64,000 nucleotides of DNA from an uncultured bacterium (GTDB taxonomy: Bacteria > Bacteroidota > Rhodothermia > Rhodothermales > UBA10348), in assembly GCA_938018055.1 (NCBI GenBank), contig CALIKL010000010.1, positions 1 through 64,000 of the forward strand. The letters run 5' to 3'. Below are positions 44,349 to 53,516 of the stretch, piece by piece (within the stretch, counting starts at the first letter, position 1; the number at the start of each line of letters is the position of its first letter). Made by a program: the position numbers and the translations under genes. The notes under the pieces are model-generated. The model made no database searches and was not told the origin of the DNA. It was given only the letters and a program-made list of their open reading frames with translations.

Positions 44349-45623
44349 TTGTTGACCGCGATACTGCTTCTGGCAGTATCTGCTTGTGATCTTCCCAGCG
44401 GGCGGGCGGATGGCGCATCTTCAGATGACGCCTTCCGCCCGCCCGCTGTCGTTTCTACCGGTGCTGATCTCCTGGTTGCCTCCGGCTTCGAAGCCTTGGA
44501 TGGCCTTCGGGTCGGATTGATCGTCAATCACACCGCGCGTTCGGGCGAAGAGCACCTGATTGACTGGATCCATGCAACCGAAAAGGTGGAGCTGGGAGCC
44601 TTGTTTGGTCCTGAGCATGGAATTCGTGGCGACGAAGACGCAGGAGCCAAGATCTCGGACGGCATCGACGACGTAACCGGAGTTCCTGTTTACAGCCTCT
44701 ACGGCGAGCATCGGCGCCCTACGAGTGCGATGATGACCGGGTTGGATGCGCTGGTTTTTGACATCCAGGACGTAGGTGCTCGATTCTACACCTACATCTC
44801 CACGATGGGGTTATCGATGCAGTCAGCAGCTGAGGCCGGTGTGCCATTCATCGTTCTGGACCGTCCCAATCCGCTGGGGGGTGAGCGTATGGCGGGGTAT
44901 CTGCGAGGCGATTCCCTGGTCTCCTTTGTTTCTCAGTTTCCCGTTCCAGTTCAACATGGACTCACGGTCGGTGAACTGGCCCGGATGATCCAAGGCGAGA
45001 GTTGGATTCCTGGCTTGAGCAATTTGGACCTACGCGTCGTCCAGATGAATGGATGGGAACGCAACATGCTGTGGCCTGACACCGGACTCGAGTGGATTGC
45101 GCCCAGTCCGAACTTACCCACGTTTGAAGCAGCATTGATCTATCCCGGCACGTGCTTCTTCGAAGCCACGACTGCGAGTGAAGGACGGGGAACTCCTACG
45201 CCGTTTCTGACCATAGGTGCGCCATGGCTGGATGCCGAGATACTTGCCGCCAAGGTATCCCGCTGGGATCCGGCCGGCGTCCGCATCGATGCCGGCACAG
45301 CGACACCCGTCAGTATCCCAGGGGCGTCCTTGAATCCCAAGTGGAAAGATACCCCGATCCAAACGCTTCAGATCAGCGTCGAGGATGCACACGAAGTATC
45401 TGCTGTCGCTCTGGGACTGGATCTGGTTGCACGGATGTACGCCGCTGCACCCGAATCTGTACAGGATGATTTCTTCCGGGAACGTTGGCTGGCCCTGCTC
45501 TCGGGATCTACATCAACGTTGGATCGGGTAAGAGGTGGAATGGACCTTCAAGCGTGGGAATGGTCTTGGGAAGACGACATTGCCGCCTTCAGCGAGCAAC
45601 GTGATTCCTATCTGCTCTACTGA
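44349..45623 (+). CDS. namZ: Exo-beta-N-acetylmuramidase NamZ-like protein (DUF1343)
   Basis: The DUF1343 family is glycoside hydrolase family 171. It removes terminal MurNAc from peptidoglycan fragments during cell-wall recycling. The 424-residue protein starts near a TTG at 44349, 4 bp after ndk, with a hydrophobic segment and a lipobox-like VSAC. It has RVGLIVNHTARS, FGPEHGIRGDEDAGAK, LVFDIQDVGARFYTYISTMG, DRPNPLGGERMAG and ASEGRGTPTPF, the conserved motifs. An upstream in-frame extension overlaps ndk and is not credible. It would act in the periplasm. Its stop abuts the DUF3098 stop exactly. Confidence 0.9.
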   Translation: MLTAILLLAVSACDLPSGRADGASSDDAFRPPAVVSTGADLLVASGFEALDGLRVGLIVNHTARSGEEHLIDWIHATEKVELGALFGPEHGIRGDEDAGAKISDGIDDVTGVPVYSLYGEHRRPTSAMMTGLDALVFDIQDVGARFYTYISTMGLSMQSAAEAGVPFIVLDRPNPLGGERMAGYLRGDSLVSFVSQFPVPVQHGLTVGELARMIQGESWIPGLSNLDLRVVQMNGWERNMLWPDTGLEWIAPSPNLPTFEAALIYPGTCFFEATTASEGRGTPTPFLTIGAPWLDAEILAAKVSRWDPAGVRIDAGTATPVSIPGASLNPKWKDTPIQTLQISVEDAHEVSAVALGLDLVARMYAAAPESVQDDFFRERWLALLSGSTSTLDRVRGGMDLQAWEWSWEDDIAAFSEQRDSYLLY

Positions 45624-45896
45624 TCAGGAGGTCGCCGATTCCCTTTTGGGCCGCCACATAATGGCCCAGATGATCTCGAGGTAGCCACCAAGGATCATAA
45701 GTGGGGCGACATACAAGGAGATGAACCCATCTACCTCGTTCTCCATGCGCATGATCACGTAGCCCACAACGACCAGCGCGATGCCCAGCATCAGGAGGAG
45801 GTAGTTCTTCCTCTCGAAAACCATCACGCCACGGCTTTTTCCGCGGGATCGCTGATTGGCGCGTCTGCCGCCACTGCGTTTTTTTCGCTCTGCCAT
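45624..45896 (-). CDS. DUF3098 domain small membrane protein
   Basis: This 90-residue protein has a basic N-terminus (MAERKKRSGGRRANQRSRG), then the DUF3098 motif FERKNYLLLMLGIALVVVGYV and a second helix, YVAPLMILGGYLEIIWAIM. This is the two-helix layout of DUF3098, common in Bacteroidota near dapB or ftsX-like genes. The function is unknown. It ends exactly where namZ ends, and it is divergent from mreD. Confidence 0.88.
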   Translation of the reverse strand: MAERKKRSGGRRANQRSRGKSRGVMVFERKNYLLLMLGIALVVVGYVIMRMENEVDGFISLYVAPLMILGGYLEIIWAIMWRPKRESATS

Positions 45897-46068
45897 CGGT
45901 GGTGCGTCAGGAGGTGTTGAAGGCCTGGATGGAGGCCGCGCGGGTCGCGAGACTTCCTCGGCTCCGAACCCGAAGTGGCCATGCAGGTTCCTCCCGGCAT
46001 CTCGATGGAAAGGCTGGCTCCCCTTCGTAGATTGGGACCCATCCACTTTCGAAACGCACGCTCGATTC

Positions 46069-46539
46069 ATGCCCGCTTTTTTGCGCATCGTCCTCACCGG
46101 TCTGGGAATATTCCTGGTGCAGTGGCTGATACTGGGACGTATCACGTTGTGGGGCGCCTATCCCGATGCTGTGCTCCTGTTCGTTGCGTGGCTGGGTGTA
46201 CGAAAAGGGCGTCAATGGGGGGCTGTCGGAGGATTCGTATTCGGTTTTCTGATGGATGCCGTCTACAACACGTGGGGGCTGCACATGCTGGTGAAGACCA
46301 TCATCGGCTTCACTCTCGGGTTGTTTCCGAGCTCTGAACGCGAAGGATTGCTCATTCTCCCTCGCCAAGCCTTCCTTGGCGGATTGGTAGTTGCCCTGGT
46401 TCACAATGGTATTTTCGTGACCTTACTCGCCTTGCAGGCAGGTGCGCGAAACGCGTTCCTCGTTACCGGTTTATGGATCGGTTCGGCTTTGTACACGGCC
46501 TCCGTCGGTACCCTGACCTCGCTCTTCTCGCAACGTTGA
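46069..46539 (+). CDS. mreD: Rod shape-determining protein MreD
   Basis: This 156-residue polytopic membrane protein has the MreD pattern of five helices, with VQWLILGRITLWGAYPDAVLLFVAW and GFVFGFLMDAVYNTWGLHML, including the conserved G-F-L-x-D motif. MreD with MreB, MreC and PBP2 guides elongation of the cell wall. Here it is alone, without mreB or mreC, between the divergent DUF3098 gene and the tRNA-Ala gene. The ATG at 46069 removes an N-terminal extension with low-complexity residues. Confidence 0.85.
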   Translation: MPAFLRIVLTGLGIFLVQWLILGRITLWGAYPDAVLLFVAWLGVRKGRQWGAVGGFVFGFLMDAVYNTWGLHMLVKTIIGFTLGLFPSSEREGLLILPRQAFLGGLVVALVHNGIFVTLLALQAGARNAFLVTGLWIGSALYTASVGTLTSLFSQR

Positions 46540-46616
46540 GGGTTGAAAAGAGCATCTTCGGGAACGGCACGCACATGAAATGATGATGGATCGGCACGTG
46601 ACTTGTCCCATCATTC

Positions 46617-46646
46617 TTGCCTGATCCGAAGCCAAAGCCCTATCTT
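46617..46646 (+). promoter_or_regulatory. Promoter for the tRNA-Ala gene
   Basis: TTGCCT, an 18-bp spacer and TATCTT lie 48 bp upstream of the mature tRNA 5' end, leaving a 40-nt leader. The -35 agrees at 4 of 6 positions and the -10 at 4 of 6. Confidence 0.55.
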
Positions 46647-46693
46647 TACGGCTCGCTTCGCGTCTCGCGCTCCTCCGCGTATCGCATGGCAAT

Positions 46694-46766
46694 GGGGCTA
46701 TAGCTCAGCTGGTAGAGCGCTTGAATGGCATTCAAGAGGTCAGCGGTTCGACTCCGCTTAGCTCCA
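46694..46766 (+). tRNA. tRNA-Ala(GGC)
   Basis: A 73-nt cloverleaf is visible. The acceptor GGGGCTA pairs with TAGCTCC, and the D-loop is AGCTCAGCTGGTAGAGC. The anticodon arm is CTTGA-ATGGCAT-TCAAG with anticodon GGC, and the T arm is GCGG-TTCGACT-CCGC. The discriminator is A and CCA is not fully encoded. A strong intrinsic terminator follows at once, so the gene is a monocistronic unit. Confidence 0.96.
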
Positions 46767-46774
46767 CATCGCCC

Positions 46775-46811
46775 AAAAGCCCGGTTCTGATCTTCAGGAC
46801 CGGGCTTTTTT
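46775..46811 (+). terminator. Intrinsic terminator after tRNA-Ala
   Basis: GCCCGGT pairs with ACCGGGC, and a second small stem, CTGA-TCT-TCAG, sits in the loop. Six T residues (46806-46811) follow the 3' arm, with four A residues before the 5' arm, so it can also work weakly on the minus strand. Confidence 0.9.
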
Positions 46812-47033
46812 ATTGGGTATTGCTCCAGTCCCCCAAACGTCGCGGCTACTCTGATGTGTTGCCCAGACGCTGCACAGGGTCTGCCATAGCCCCTGTTGTT
46901 GGTCATCAACGGGGTGATAGCCAAGGGGGGCCAAGGATCAGGAGGGTAATCTGGCATCATCTTTCCACAAATCCTGAAAAAGTCCCCGCACCAACCTATC
47001 GTTGGGGTACTCTCAATCCGGAACCCCTTCATC

Positions 47034-47573
47034 TTGGCCAATACCGAGCACATCCAGTTGTTGGAATCAGGCGCTGCCTCGTGGAATGCCTGGCGGAAAG
47101 AGCAGCCGGATCTGATACCCGACCTGTCGGGAGCCGATCTCACCGGTCGCTGGCTGCAGGAATACAATCTTTCGAGAGCCAATCTGAAAGGTGCATTCCT
47201 TACGGTATGTGAGTTGGAGAAAGCGGACCTGTCCGGAGCCGAAATCAGTGGCGGCAACCTAACCGGTGCGGACTTGAGCCATGCCGTGGCTCGTGGTGCT
47301 CATCTGGACGGAGTAGATCTTTCATTCGCAACGCTCTCTTTTGCAGACTTCTCGCAGGCGAGTATGGATGGGTGCCGTCTTTCCGAGGCCATTCTCTTCA
47401 ATACCATCCTCCGGGAAGCATCGCTCAGAAAAGCCCGATTTCGTGAAACGGTCCTGACCGGGGCTGACCTGACCGAGACGGATCTTTCGGGTGCCCTCTT
47501 ACAGGACGTGGCGATTGAGGGAGCCATCCTGCCTATCGATATGCCGGAAATCATCCGGCTGAAAACGGGATGA
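47034..47573 (+). CDS. Pentapeptide repeat protein
   Basis: This 179-residue protein starts with TTG and has two to three blocks of A(D/N)LxX pentapeptide repeats covering about residues 30-165 (SGADLTGRWLQEYNLSRANLKG, then ADLSGAEISGGNLTGADLS, and so on). These form a right-handed quadrilateral beta helix. The function of such proteins is diverse: some mimic DNA and bind gyrase, most are unknown. No signal peptide or membrane helix is seen. It lies downstream of the tRNA-Ala terminator. Confidence 0.85.
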   Translation: MANTEHIQLLESGAASWNAWRKEQPDLIPDLSGADLTGRWLQEYNLSRANLKGAFLTVCELEKADLSGAEISGGNLTGADLSHAVARGAHLDGVDLSFATLSFADFSQASMDGCRLSEAILFNTILREASLRKARFRETVLTGADLTETDLSGALLQDVAIEGAILPIDMPEIIRLKTG

Positions 47574-47644
47574 AGGCTGATGGTTGAAGGTCTGCTCAGC
47601 CATCTGACCAAGAGCAGCCATGCGGTTGCCGGACACCTCCGTGC

Positions 47645-49882
47645 TCACCGGATGAACGTATAGGTGTATTTGAGCAACAACGTGCGGTTACTCGAGACCG
47701 GAAGAGCCGGCATATCGCGGAAGCGATCCGTGTTAAGGTTTTCTGTGTAAACCACCCAGAGGTCATTCCCCTCGGCCATGTTGTAGCGAAAACGCATGTT
47801 CGAAGCGACCAGGTTGGCCGCCGTGTTGTATTGAACGAATGCATTCAGGGAAAGCTTTGTATTGAGTCCGATCTGGGAGCGCAATCCCAACAGATGAATG
47901 GAAGCTTGCTGATCCCGATCGGGAAACTCGAGATACGTGAACTCATAGTCCCCAGCCAGCTCAATAAACCGGTTGACGTTCCATGTTGGGTTCAGCCCGA
48001 TCGAGTAGCGAACCCCATCATAAAACGTCCCCAACTGCGCCTCAACCTGGCCTCGAAACAAGCTTCCGCCCGGAAGATCGTAGCTCCCTTCCACCTCGAG
48101 AAACCCGTAGCGCCCTTCTGGGACGGTGGTATTGCCGGGAAACGAAAGGTCGCGTTCCAGATCTTCGACGAGATAATTGGAGCTCAGTCGCGCACTTGAG
48201 CTGTTCTTGAAGTCGAAATCCCAACTCCCACCTGCACGAAGGGACTCCAACGACCCATCTTCGTTGCGCAAATAGACCGACCCGTACGCGGACCCATCAT
48301 GCGTCCGCAATTTAGCCTCATCGGGCGAGAGCCATCCGTACTGGACATCCCATGAGTACCGGGTATAATCCGCACGCTGTACAAAGCCTACGCCTGGCGA
48401 GTAATCTTCTCCAGCATACGCAGCGCTCGTGCGAAAAGACCATCCGATATCCGTCTGACGCTGTACCTGAACCGACCCATAGGCTGAGCCGGTCAATGAC
48501 GTGCCGTTCAGGTCGATCAAGTCATCGTCGAACGTTTGGGCCCATTTCATTTCGAGCATATCGAAATCACTCAGTCGAATCGTGGCATCTGCACCGTAGG
48601 CCATATTCCAGGATCCGTCATCGCCGAGGCGGCTCGTACCCATGACACCGGCATACGATTGATCATTTACCACCCGTCTTCGAAGTCGCAGCACCCCAAA
48701 GTTCTCTGCAGGTAATGCCCCCTGGGATTCGGTTTGCATACTGATGGCCCCGATATCCCACTCCCCGATACGACCGACCAGGCGACCTCCTCCAAGAATG
48801 CGAACAGTCTGTCCTTCATTGATACCGATCTGCCGACTATGGAAGAGCCGATCCCTCCGACCCGTTGAAAAGTCGAACAGCGCCGAGCGCTCCTGGAAAA
48901 ATTGCCTCTTTTCTGGAAAGAAGAGAGAGAATCGAGAAAGGTTGACCTGCTGGTCATCAGCTTCAACCTGGGCAAAATCCGTGTTGATGGTCGCGTCGAA
49001 GGTCAGGTTGCTGTTGATAGCGTACTTGAAATCGACTCCCGCTTGACGGGTGAATTCGTTATCGAAGGCGTAGGCGGTTCCTTCGTCATTCAGGGAATGC
49101 AGCCCTGTACTCCCTCCCGTGACGTACGGCGTGACATAAAACGGCTTCTGCGATTTGATGCCTTCGAACCTGACTTTTACAGCCTGCGAGGGTTTCGCGA
49201 AGCCGAGGCTCCAGTTTGGAGCAATGGGCGGATGGATGTGACGCTCACCTTTTCGAGCGATGAAGCGATAGACAATCATTCCCATCTCCACCTGTCCGTT
49301 CGTCTCCTGAAAGGCCAAACTGGAAAACGGGATGCGCATTTCAGCGAACCACCCGCGCTCATCGACTTGCGTGGCTACATCCCAAAACGTATTCCAGGAA
49401 CTGTTGACGGCGCCGCCACCGAAAGAGCCGCCTCCCCTACCATTGGCATCGGACGAGACGGCATGGTCAAATCGAACACCCGTTGGCGTGGTAAAGAACC
49501 AAAGAGCATTCTCGTTGTCATTGAACGTGTCCATCACGATCGCAAACGTGTCATCTCCTGAATAACGATCTCGGTACAGCGTGTTGCCTCGAATCTGGGA
49601 GGGATCAGAATCGAACATCTTGCCGGACACGTACAGGTAGTCATCGTCATAGGCTACCCGGATCTCTGTCTGCTCCGTCATGGACCCACCTGAGATGGGT
49701 TCGTACATGGTCAGATCCATTGGAGCTACCTGCTCCCAAACGGGCTCGTCCGGAAACCCATCCAGGATGATGGGTTCGGTGATACGAGCAAGTGTCGTCG
49801 GATCCTGTGCAGCGGCGCTTGGCGCAAGCCAAGATCCGATTACTACGACGGTCATGAGAAGACCGCTCAGGCGATGGGTCAT
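47645..49882 (-). CDS. DUF5916 outer-membrane protein with CBM9-like domain
   Basis: This 745-residue protein has a signal peptide (to about 25, SAAAQDP), a CBM9-like (carbohydrate-binding family 9) domain at about 28-200 (ILDGFPDEPVWEQV, RVAYDDDYLYVSG, DRYSGDDTFAIVMDTF), and a large beta-rich C-terminal region matching DUF5916, which probably forms an outer-membrane barrel. It ends in an aromatic pattern (YTYTFIR) typical of barrel termini. It likely binds or moves polysaccharide or oligomers. The ATG at 49882 drops an extension of 67 residues that looks non-coding. Confidence 0.85.
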   Translation of the reverse strand: MTHRLSGLLMTVVVIGSWLAPSAAAQDPTTLARITEPIILDGFPDEPVWEQVAPMDLTMYEPISGGSMTEQTEIRVAYDDDYLYVSGKMFDSDPSQIRGNTLYRDRYSGDDTFAIVMDTFNDNENALWFFTTPTGVRFDHAVSSDANGRGGGSFGGGAVNSSWNTFWDVATQVDERGWFAEMRIPFSSLAFQETNGQVEMGMIVYRFIARKGERHIHPPIAPNWSLGFAKPSQAVKVRFEGIKSQKPFYVTPYVTGGSTGLHSLNDEGTAYAFDNEFTRQAGVDFKYAINSNLTFDATINTDFAQVEADDQQVNLSRFSLFFPEKRQFFQERSALFDFSTGRRDRLFHSRQIGINEGQTVRILGGGRLVGRIGEWDIGAISMQTESQGALPAENFGVLRLRRRVVNDQSYAGVMGTSRLGDDGSWNMAYGADATIRLSDFDMLEMKWAQTFDDDLIDLNGTSLTGSAYGSVQVQRQTDIGWSFRTSAAYAGEDYSPGVGFVQRADYTRYSWDVQYGWLSPDEAKLRTHDGSAYGSVYLRNEDGSLESLRAGGSWDFDFKNSSSARLSSNYLVEDLERDLSFPGNTTVPEGRYGFLEVEGSYDLPGGSLFRGQVEAQLGTFYDGVRYSIGLNPTWNVNRFIELAGDYEFTYLEFPDRDQQASIHLLGLRSQIGLNTKLSLNAFVQYNTAANLVASNMRFRYNMAEGNDLWVVYTENLNTDRFRDMPALPVSSNRTLLLKYTYTFIR

Positions 49883-49950
49883 GGAAGGGAGATCAGAATG
49901 CAGGAATGGGAAACGCCCGGATGCTGGACGCTTAGCCTCTGTGACACTAC

Positions 49951-51138
49951 TCAGTAAATAGCTACAGTCGGGTCGATTTCCCTTGACCAAGCGATAATGC
50001 CACCGGCCAAGTTGAACACGTTCGTATAGCCGAGCTGCTGCATCCAGGCAACCACGTGGCCCGAACGTGAGCCAGACCGACACATCACAACAACATGCCC
50101 ATCCTTTGCCGGTGCCACCTCTTCCAATCGTGTCGGCAGCTCGTCCATGGGGACCAGCGTTCCTCCGAGATCGGCAATGGTCAATTCCTCCGGATGGCGA
50201 ACGTCCAGTAACAGAAAGTCATCGCCCGAAGATTTCAGTTCAGCCAATTGGGTGACCGTTACTTCAGGAACACGTGGGCCGAAAACCATGGTGGCAGGGG
50301 AATCTGGGTTGGAAGTCGCAGGTATTGACGCCTCTTCAGGCGGAGGCATTCCGCAAAAGGCATCGTAATCCTGCAGTTCCATAATCGAGGGCGAATTCCC
50401 ACAGACTGGACAATCCGGGTCGCGCCCGGCATGGAGGGTCCGCATGTCCATGGTCATGGCATCGAACATAAGCAGTCGTCCGACGAGCACATCTCCGATA
50501 CCCGTCAACCATTTGATGACTTCCGTCGCCTGCAATGTGCCGACCATCCCCGGTAATACTCCCAAAACGCCTCCCTCAGCACACGATGGAACCGTGCCTG
50601 GCGGTGGGGGCTCTGGGAACAGACAGCGATAGCAAGGACCTTCCGGGGCACCGAAGACTGAAATCTGACCGTCAAAGCGATATATGGAGGCATAGATATT
50701 GGGCTTTCCAAGCAGTACACATGCATCGTTGACCAGGTAGCGCGTCGCAAAGTTGTCCGTGCCGTCGGCCACAACATCGTATCGCCCGATGATGTCGAGA
50801 GCGTTGGTGCGATCCAGCCGTTGGGCCATGGGCTCGATCTTGACATGGGGATTGAGTCGTCTGAGCACCTCTGCCGCGACGTCTACCTTCGGACGCCCCA
50901 CGTCAGCCGTCCCGAACAGGATCTGACGATGCAGGTTGCTCAAGCTGACAACATCATCATCCACGATTCCCAACGTGCCGACACCCGCAGCTGCCAGGTA
51001 TTGCAACATCGGTGTACCCAATCCACCAGCTCCAACGACCAGCACGGATGCCTCCTTTAATCGCAGCTGACCGGCTTCACCCAGCTGAGGCAGGAGGAGA
51101 TGACGGGCATAACGGGACCGCTCTTCAGGCTGCAACAT
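49951..51138 (-). CDS. moeB: MoeB/ThiF family adenylyltransferase with C-terminal rhodanese domain
   Basis: This 395-residue protein adenylates the C-terminus of a ubiquitin-like sulfur carrier (MoaD or ThiS). It begins EERSRYARHLLLPQLGEAGQ, has the Rossmann VVGAGGLGTPMLQYLAAAGVG, and the conserved DGTDNFATRYLVNDAC and GFEGQ-type region. It also has zinc cysteines (CYRCLFPEP and CPVCG), and a C-terminal rhodanese with active Cys in MCRSGSRSG. It may serve molybdopterin or thiamine synthesis, but no moa or thi genes are adjacent. An in-frame upstream extension to 51315 overlaps the DUF819 gene in antisense, so I chose the ATG at 51138. Confidence 0.9.
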   Translation of the reverse strand: MLQPEERSRYARHLLLPQLGEAGQLRLKEASVLVVGAGGLGTPMLQYLAAAGVGTLGIVDDDVVSLSNLHRQILFGTADVGRPKVDVAAEVLRRLNPHVKIEPMAQRLDRTNALDIIGRYDVVADGTDNFATRYLVNDACVLLGKPNIYASIYRFDGQISVFGAPEGPCYRCLFPEPPPPGTVPSCAEGGVLGVLPGMVGTLQATEVIKWLTGIGDVLVGRLLMFDAMTMDMRTLHAGRDPDCPVCGNSPSIMELQDYDAFCGMPPPEEASIPATSNPDSPATMVFGPRVPEVTVTQLAELKSSGDDFLLLDVRHPEELTIADLGGTLVPMDELPTRLEEVAPAKDGHVVVMCRSGSRSGHVVAWMQQLGYTNVFNLAGGIIAWSREIDPTVAIY

Positions 51139-51299
51139 GAGCCGCACGGGTCGATGGATTGTTTGGAAGGCGACTGAGATTTGGCGATACTCGATCGGCA
51201 GGATCTGCTTCGACTGCGCCGGTCGCTTGAACGAAACAGGACCGTAATGGTCCCGCCTCCCGCCGATGGAACGAGCGAAATGACCTCTCTTGCGAGCAC

Positions 51300-52466
51300 A
51301 TGACTGAAGCCACATACATCGTTGGTGTCCTGAGCGCCGTCGTATTCCTCACTGAACTTCTGGTGCGCCGCACGTTTCTGAAGCACTTCGGGACGGCCCT
51401 GCTGGTCATCCTGTTCACTGCGCTTATCGCGAACCTCGGCCTGCTGCCCACAGGAACCGGCTCTGACGCACCCATTCCCGCTTACACGTTCGTTTTCAAC
51501 ACCGTTGCGCCGCTGGCCATTTTCTGGCTGCTCCTTCCCATCAATCTGAAGGACGTACTCAAGGCCGGTCGGTCCATCATTGTCATGTTCCTGTTGGGTA
51601 GCCTGGCGACAGCAGTCGGTGTATTCGTCGGGATGTGGGTGATCAACGGCGCAGAAACAATCGGGCCCATGTTCAACGCCATCGGAGGGATGTTTGTCGG
51701 GACGTATACCGGAGGCAGCGTCAACTTCAATACGCTTGGACTGCACTACGGAGTAATGGAAGAGGGACTCCTCTACGGCGGCTCGATTGTAGTTGACAAC
51801 ATTGTGACCGCCTTGTGGATGATCATCACACTTGCCGTACCTCGAGCCGTGGTGCACATCTGGCCCAAACGACCTGGCTCCGAGATGAAACAGCTTATCG
51901 GCGAGGTTACAACGGGCCAGGAGGAAGACACGGAAACCGTTCATCCGATGGATATTGGTGTTGTGCTTGCACTGGGACTGGGAGCCGTTTGGGTTTCTGA
52001 ACGCATCGCGACCGTCTTTCCTTCCATACCGTCCGCTCTTTTCCTGACGGGAATCGCGCTGGTCCTGGCTCAGATCCCGGGAATTTCGCGACTACCAGGA
52101 CTCAAAGTCATGGGCATGTTTGCGGTCTACCTCTTTCTCTGCGTAATCGGAGCCTACTGCGATATTGGCGCTATGAGCGGGCTGGGCGAGTTGGGCGTGA
52201 CACTGCTGATTTTCACGATAGTGACGGTCCTGGTCCATGGAATCATCGTCTATGGGTTGGCTTGGGCTTTTCGAGTCAATCCCGTTATCGCCTCCATCAC
52301 CTCACAAGCCAATGTGGGTGGTGGCACCTCCGCGCTTGCTCTCGCGCGAAGCCTTGGTCGGGAAGATCTGGTACTACCCTCCATCTTGATCGGGTCATTG
52401 GGGTATGCTGTGGGGACCTTTCTCGGATTCTGGGTGGCCGAAAGCTGGTTACCGCTGCTGGGATAA
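51300..52466 (+). CDS. DUF819 family membrane protein
   Basis: This 388-residue polytopic protein has about 10-12 membrane helices and DUF819 signatures such as GSLATAVGVFVGMWVI, GGMFVGTYTGGSVNFNTLG and YGGSIVVDNIVTALWM in the first half and ITSQANVGGGTSALALARSL in the second, which form an internal duplicate-like pair. DUF819 is distantly related to sodium-dependent or glutamate-type transporters and has no proven substrate. It is divergent from moeB. Confidence 0.88.
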   Translation: MTEATYIVGVLSAVVFLTELLVRRTFLKHFGTALLVILFTALIANLGLLPTGTGSDAPIPAYTFVFNTVAPLAIFWLLLPINLKDVLKAGRSIIVMFLLGSLATAVGVFVGMWVINGAETIGPMFNAIGGMFVGTYTGGSVNFNTLGLHYGVMEEGLLYGGSIVVDNIVTALWMIITLAVPRAVVHIWPKRPGSEMKQLIGEVTTGQEEDTETVHPMDIGVVLALGLGAVWVSERIATVFPSIPSALFLTGIALVLAQIPGISRLPGLKVMGMFAVYLFLCVIGAYCDIGAMSGLGELGVTLLIFTIVTVLVHGIIVYGLAWAFRVNPVIASITSQANVGGGTSALALARSLGREDLVLPSILIGSLGYAVGTFLGFWVAESWLPLLG

Positions 52467-52476
52467 AGTCGGTAGA

Positions 52477-52809
52477 GTGACCGGCCTCGCCCCGGTGTAT
52501 TTCCCCTACCAGGATCCTGAACTGGCGCTCGAAATGCGGGAGATCCTGCGCGAGAACTTTGCATCGGCATCCCGCTGTCCGGACCGGACTCTGGTCATTT
52601 CAGGCCATGCCTTCGACAATGAACGCAATGCTCAGGACCTGGCGCTGGATCGCGCCCGAGCTGTCATGCAGTACTATCTGAACCTCGGACTCGCTTCCGG
52701 CAATGTCCGGCTCGGTCGTGCCGTCGTCCACCAGCGGGCCACGTGGGATACCGAGGTCTGGCGGGGACGGCGGGCCACGACGCAACTGGACCGGCGCACC
52801 GGAAACTGA
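52477..52809 (+). CDS. OmpA-like C-terminal domain fragment protein
   Basis: This 110-residue protein starts with GTG 10 bp after the DUF819 stop. Residues about 10-90 resemble an OmpA peptidoglycan-binding domain, with VYFPYQDPELALEMREILREN and SGHAFDNERNAQDLALDRARAVMQYYLNLGL. The usual GHTD motif is GHAF here, so the binding Asp is missing. There is no signal peptide and the N-terminus is truncated. It could be a remnant of a longer gene. The evidence is weak but the open frame is consistent. Confidence 0.5.
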   Translation: MTGLAPVYFPYQDPELALEMREILRENFASASRCPDRTLVISGHAFDNERNAQDLALDRARAVMQYYLNLGLASGNVRLGRAVVHQRATWDTEVWRGRRATTQLDRRTGN

Positions 52810-52868
52810 GCGGCGCTTACGTGCTGGCCGAGCACGGGACTGGAGCGGAGGTGCTCGGGAGTATCGGA

Positions 52869-53492
52869 TTACGCGCTGAGCGCGAGATCCCGTCCGCCGC
52901 GCAGGGCTCGTTCGAACGCAACCACCCAGTCGGAAGCCACGTGCAAGCGAAGGGCGGTAATGTGACATCCCGTTCCGCGTACCGACCAGCCTTTTCCTGA
53001 GTTGGACGCTGCCGAGGCCACGACTGCATCCGTCGCCCGACGTCCCAGGGAAAGACGCCCGAAGCTGGAAAACCACGTCGGCAACGCTTGCATGAGGGTA
53101 TAGGCCGCATCCACAGCTGCTTCGTGGGTTTCATTAAGCTCGCAACGGTACAGGGCCTCATGACCACCGTAGACCAGCGTCAGTGCATCCTGGTCAGAAT
53201 GAGCATCGATCCACGAAGGGCGGCAACAGAATGCAATCTTCTTGCCTTTGTATTGCAGCGTGAAATCAACGGGCAGCTCTCCGTCAGGTGTAGCCACCCA
53301 TACGTGCTCCTCCACTCGGACCTCTGCATCGAGCATGGGACGAAGCGCCTGCAAGAGGCGCATGGCGGGAGATGGACGGGCCGGGAGGCGGTGTGATTCG
53401 ATGCGCGCGGCGGGCGCGCGATCTGCAGCGCGCTGTTGCAGCCAGGCGATCGTGGGAAAGGCAGAGACGGAAAGACGAGTGGAAGCGTTCAT
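52869..53492 (-). CDS. Hypothetical protein, 207 residues
   Basis: I do not recognise this protein. It is soluble with no signal peptide, and has mixed alpha/beta segments such as LPVDFTLQYKGKKIAFCCRP and the repeat-like ALRLHVASDWVVAFERALRGG near the end. A segment EVRVEEHVWVATPDGELPVDF might form a nuclease-like beta core, but no catalytic set is visible. It lies on the minus strand after two hairpins (53517-53530 and 53535-53560) that could be its regulatory region or the end of the DUF5686 transcript. Confidence 0.6.
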   Translation of the reverse strand: MNASTRLSVSAFPTIAWLQQRAADRAPAARIESHRLPARPSPAMRLLQALRPMLDAEVRVEEHVWVATPDGELPVDFTLQYKGKKIAFCCRPSWIDAHSDQDALTLVYGGHEALYRCELNETHEAAVDAAYTLMQALPTWFSSFGRLSLGRRATDAVVASAASNSGKGWSVRGTGCHITALRLHVASDWVVAFERALRGGRDLALSA

Positions 53493-53516
53493 GCTGGAAT
53501 ACCGTGTTTTTCGTTC

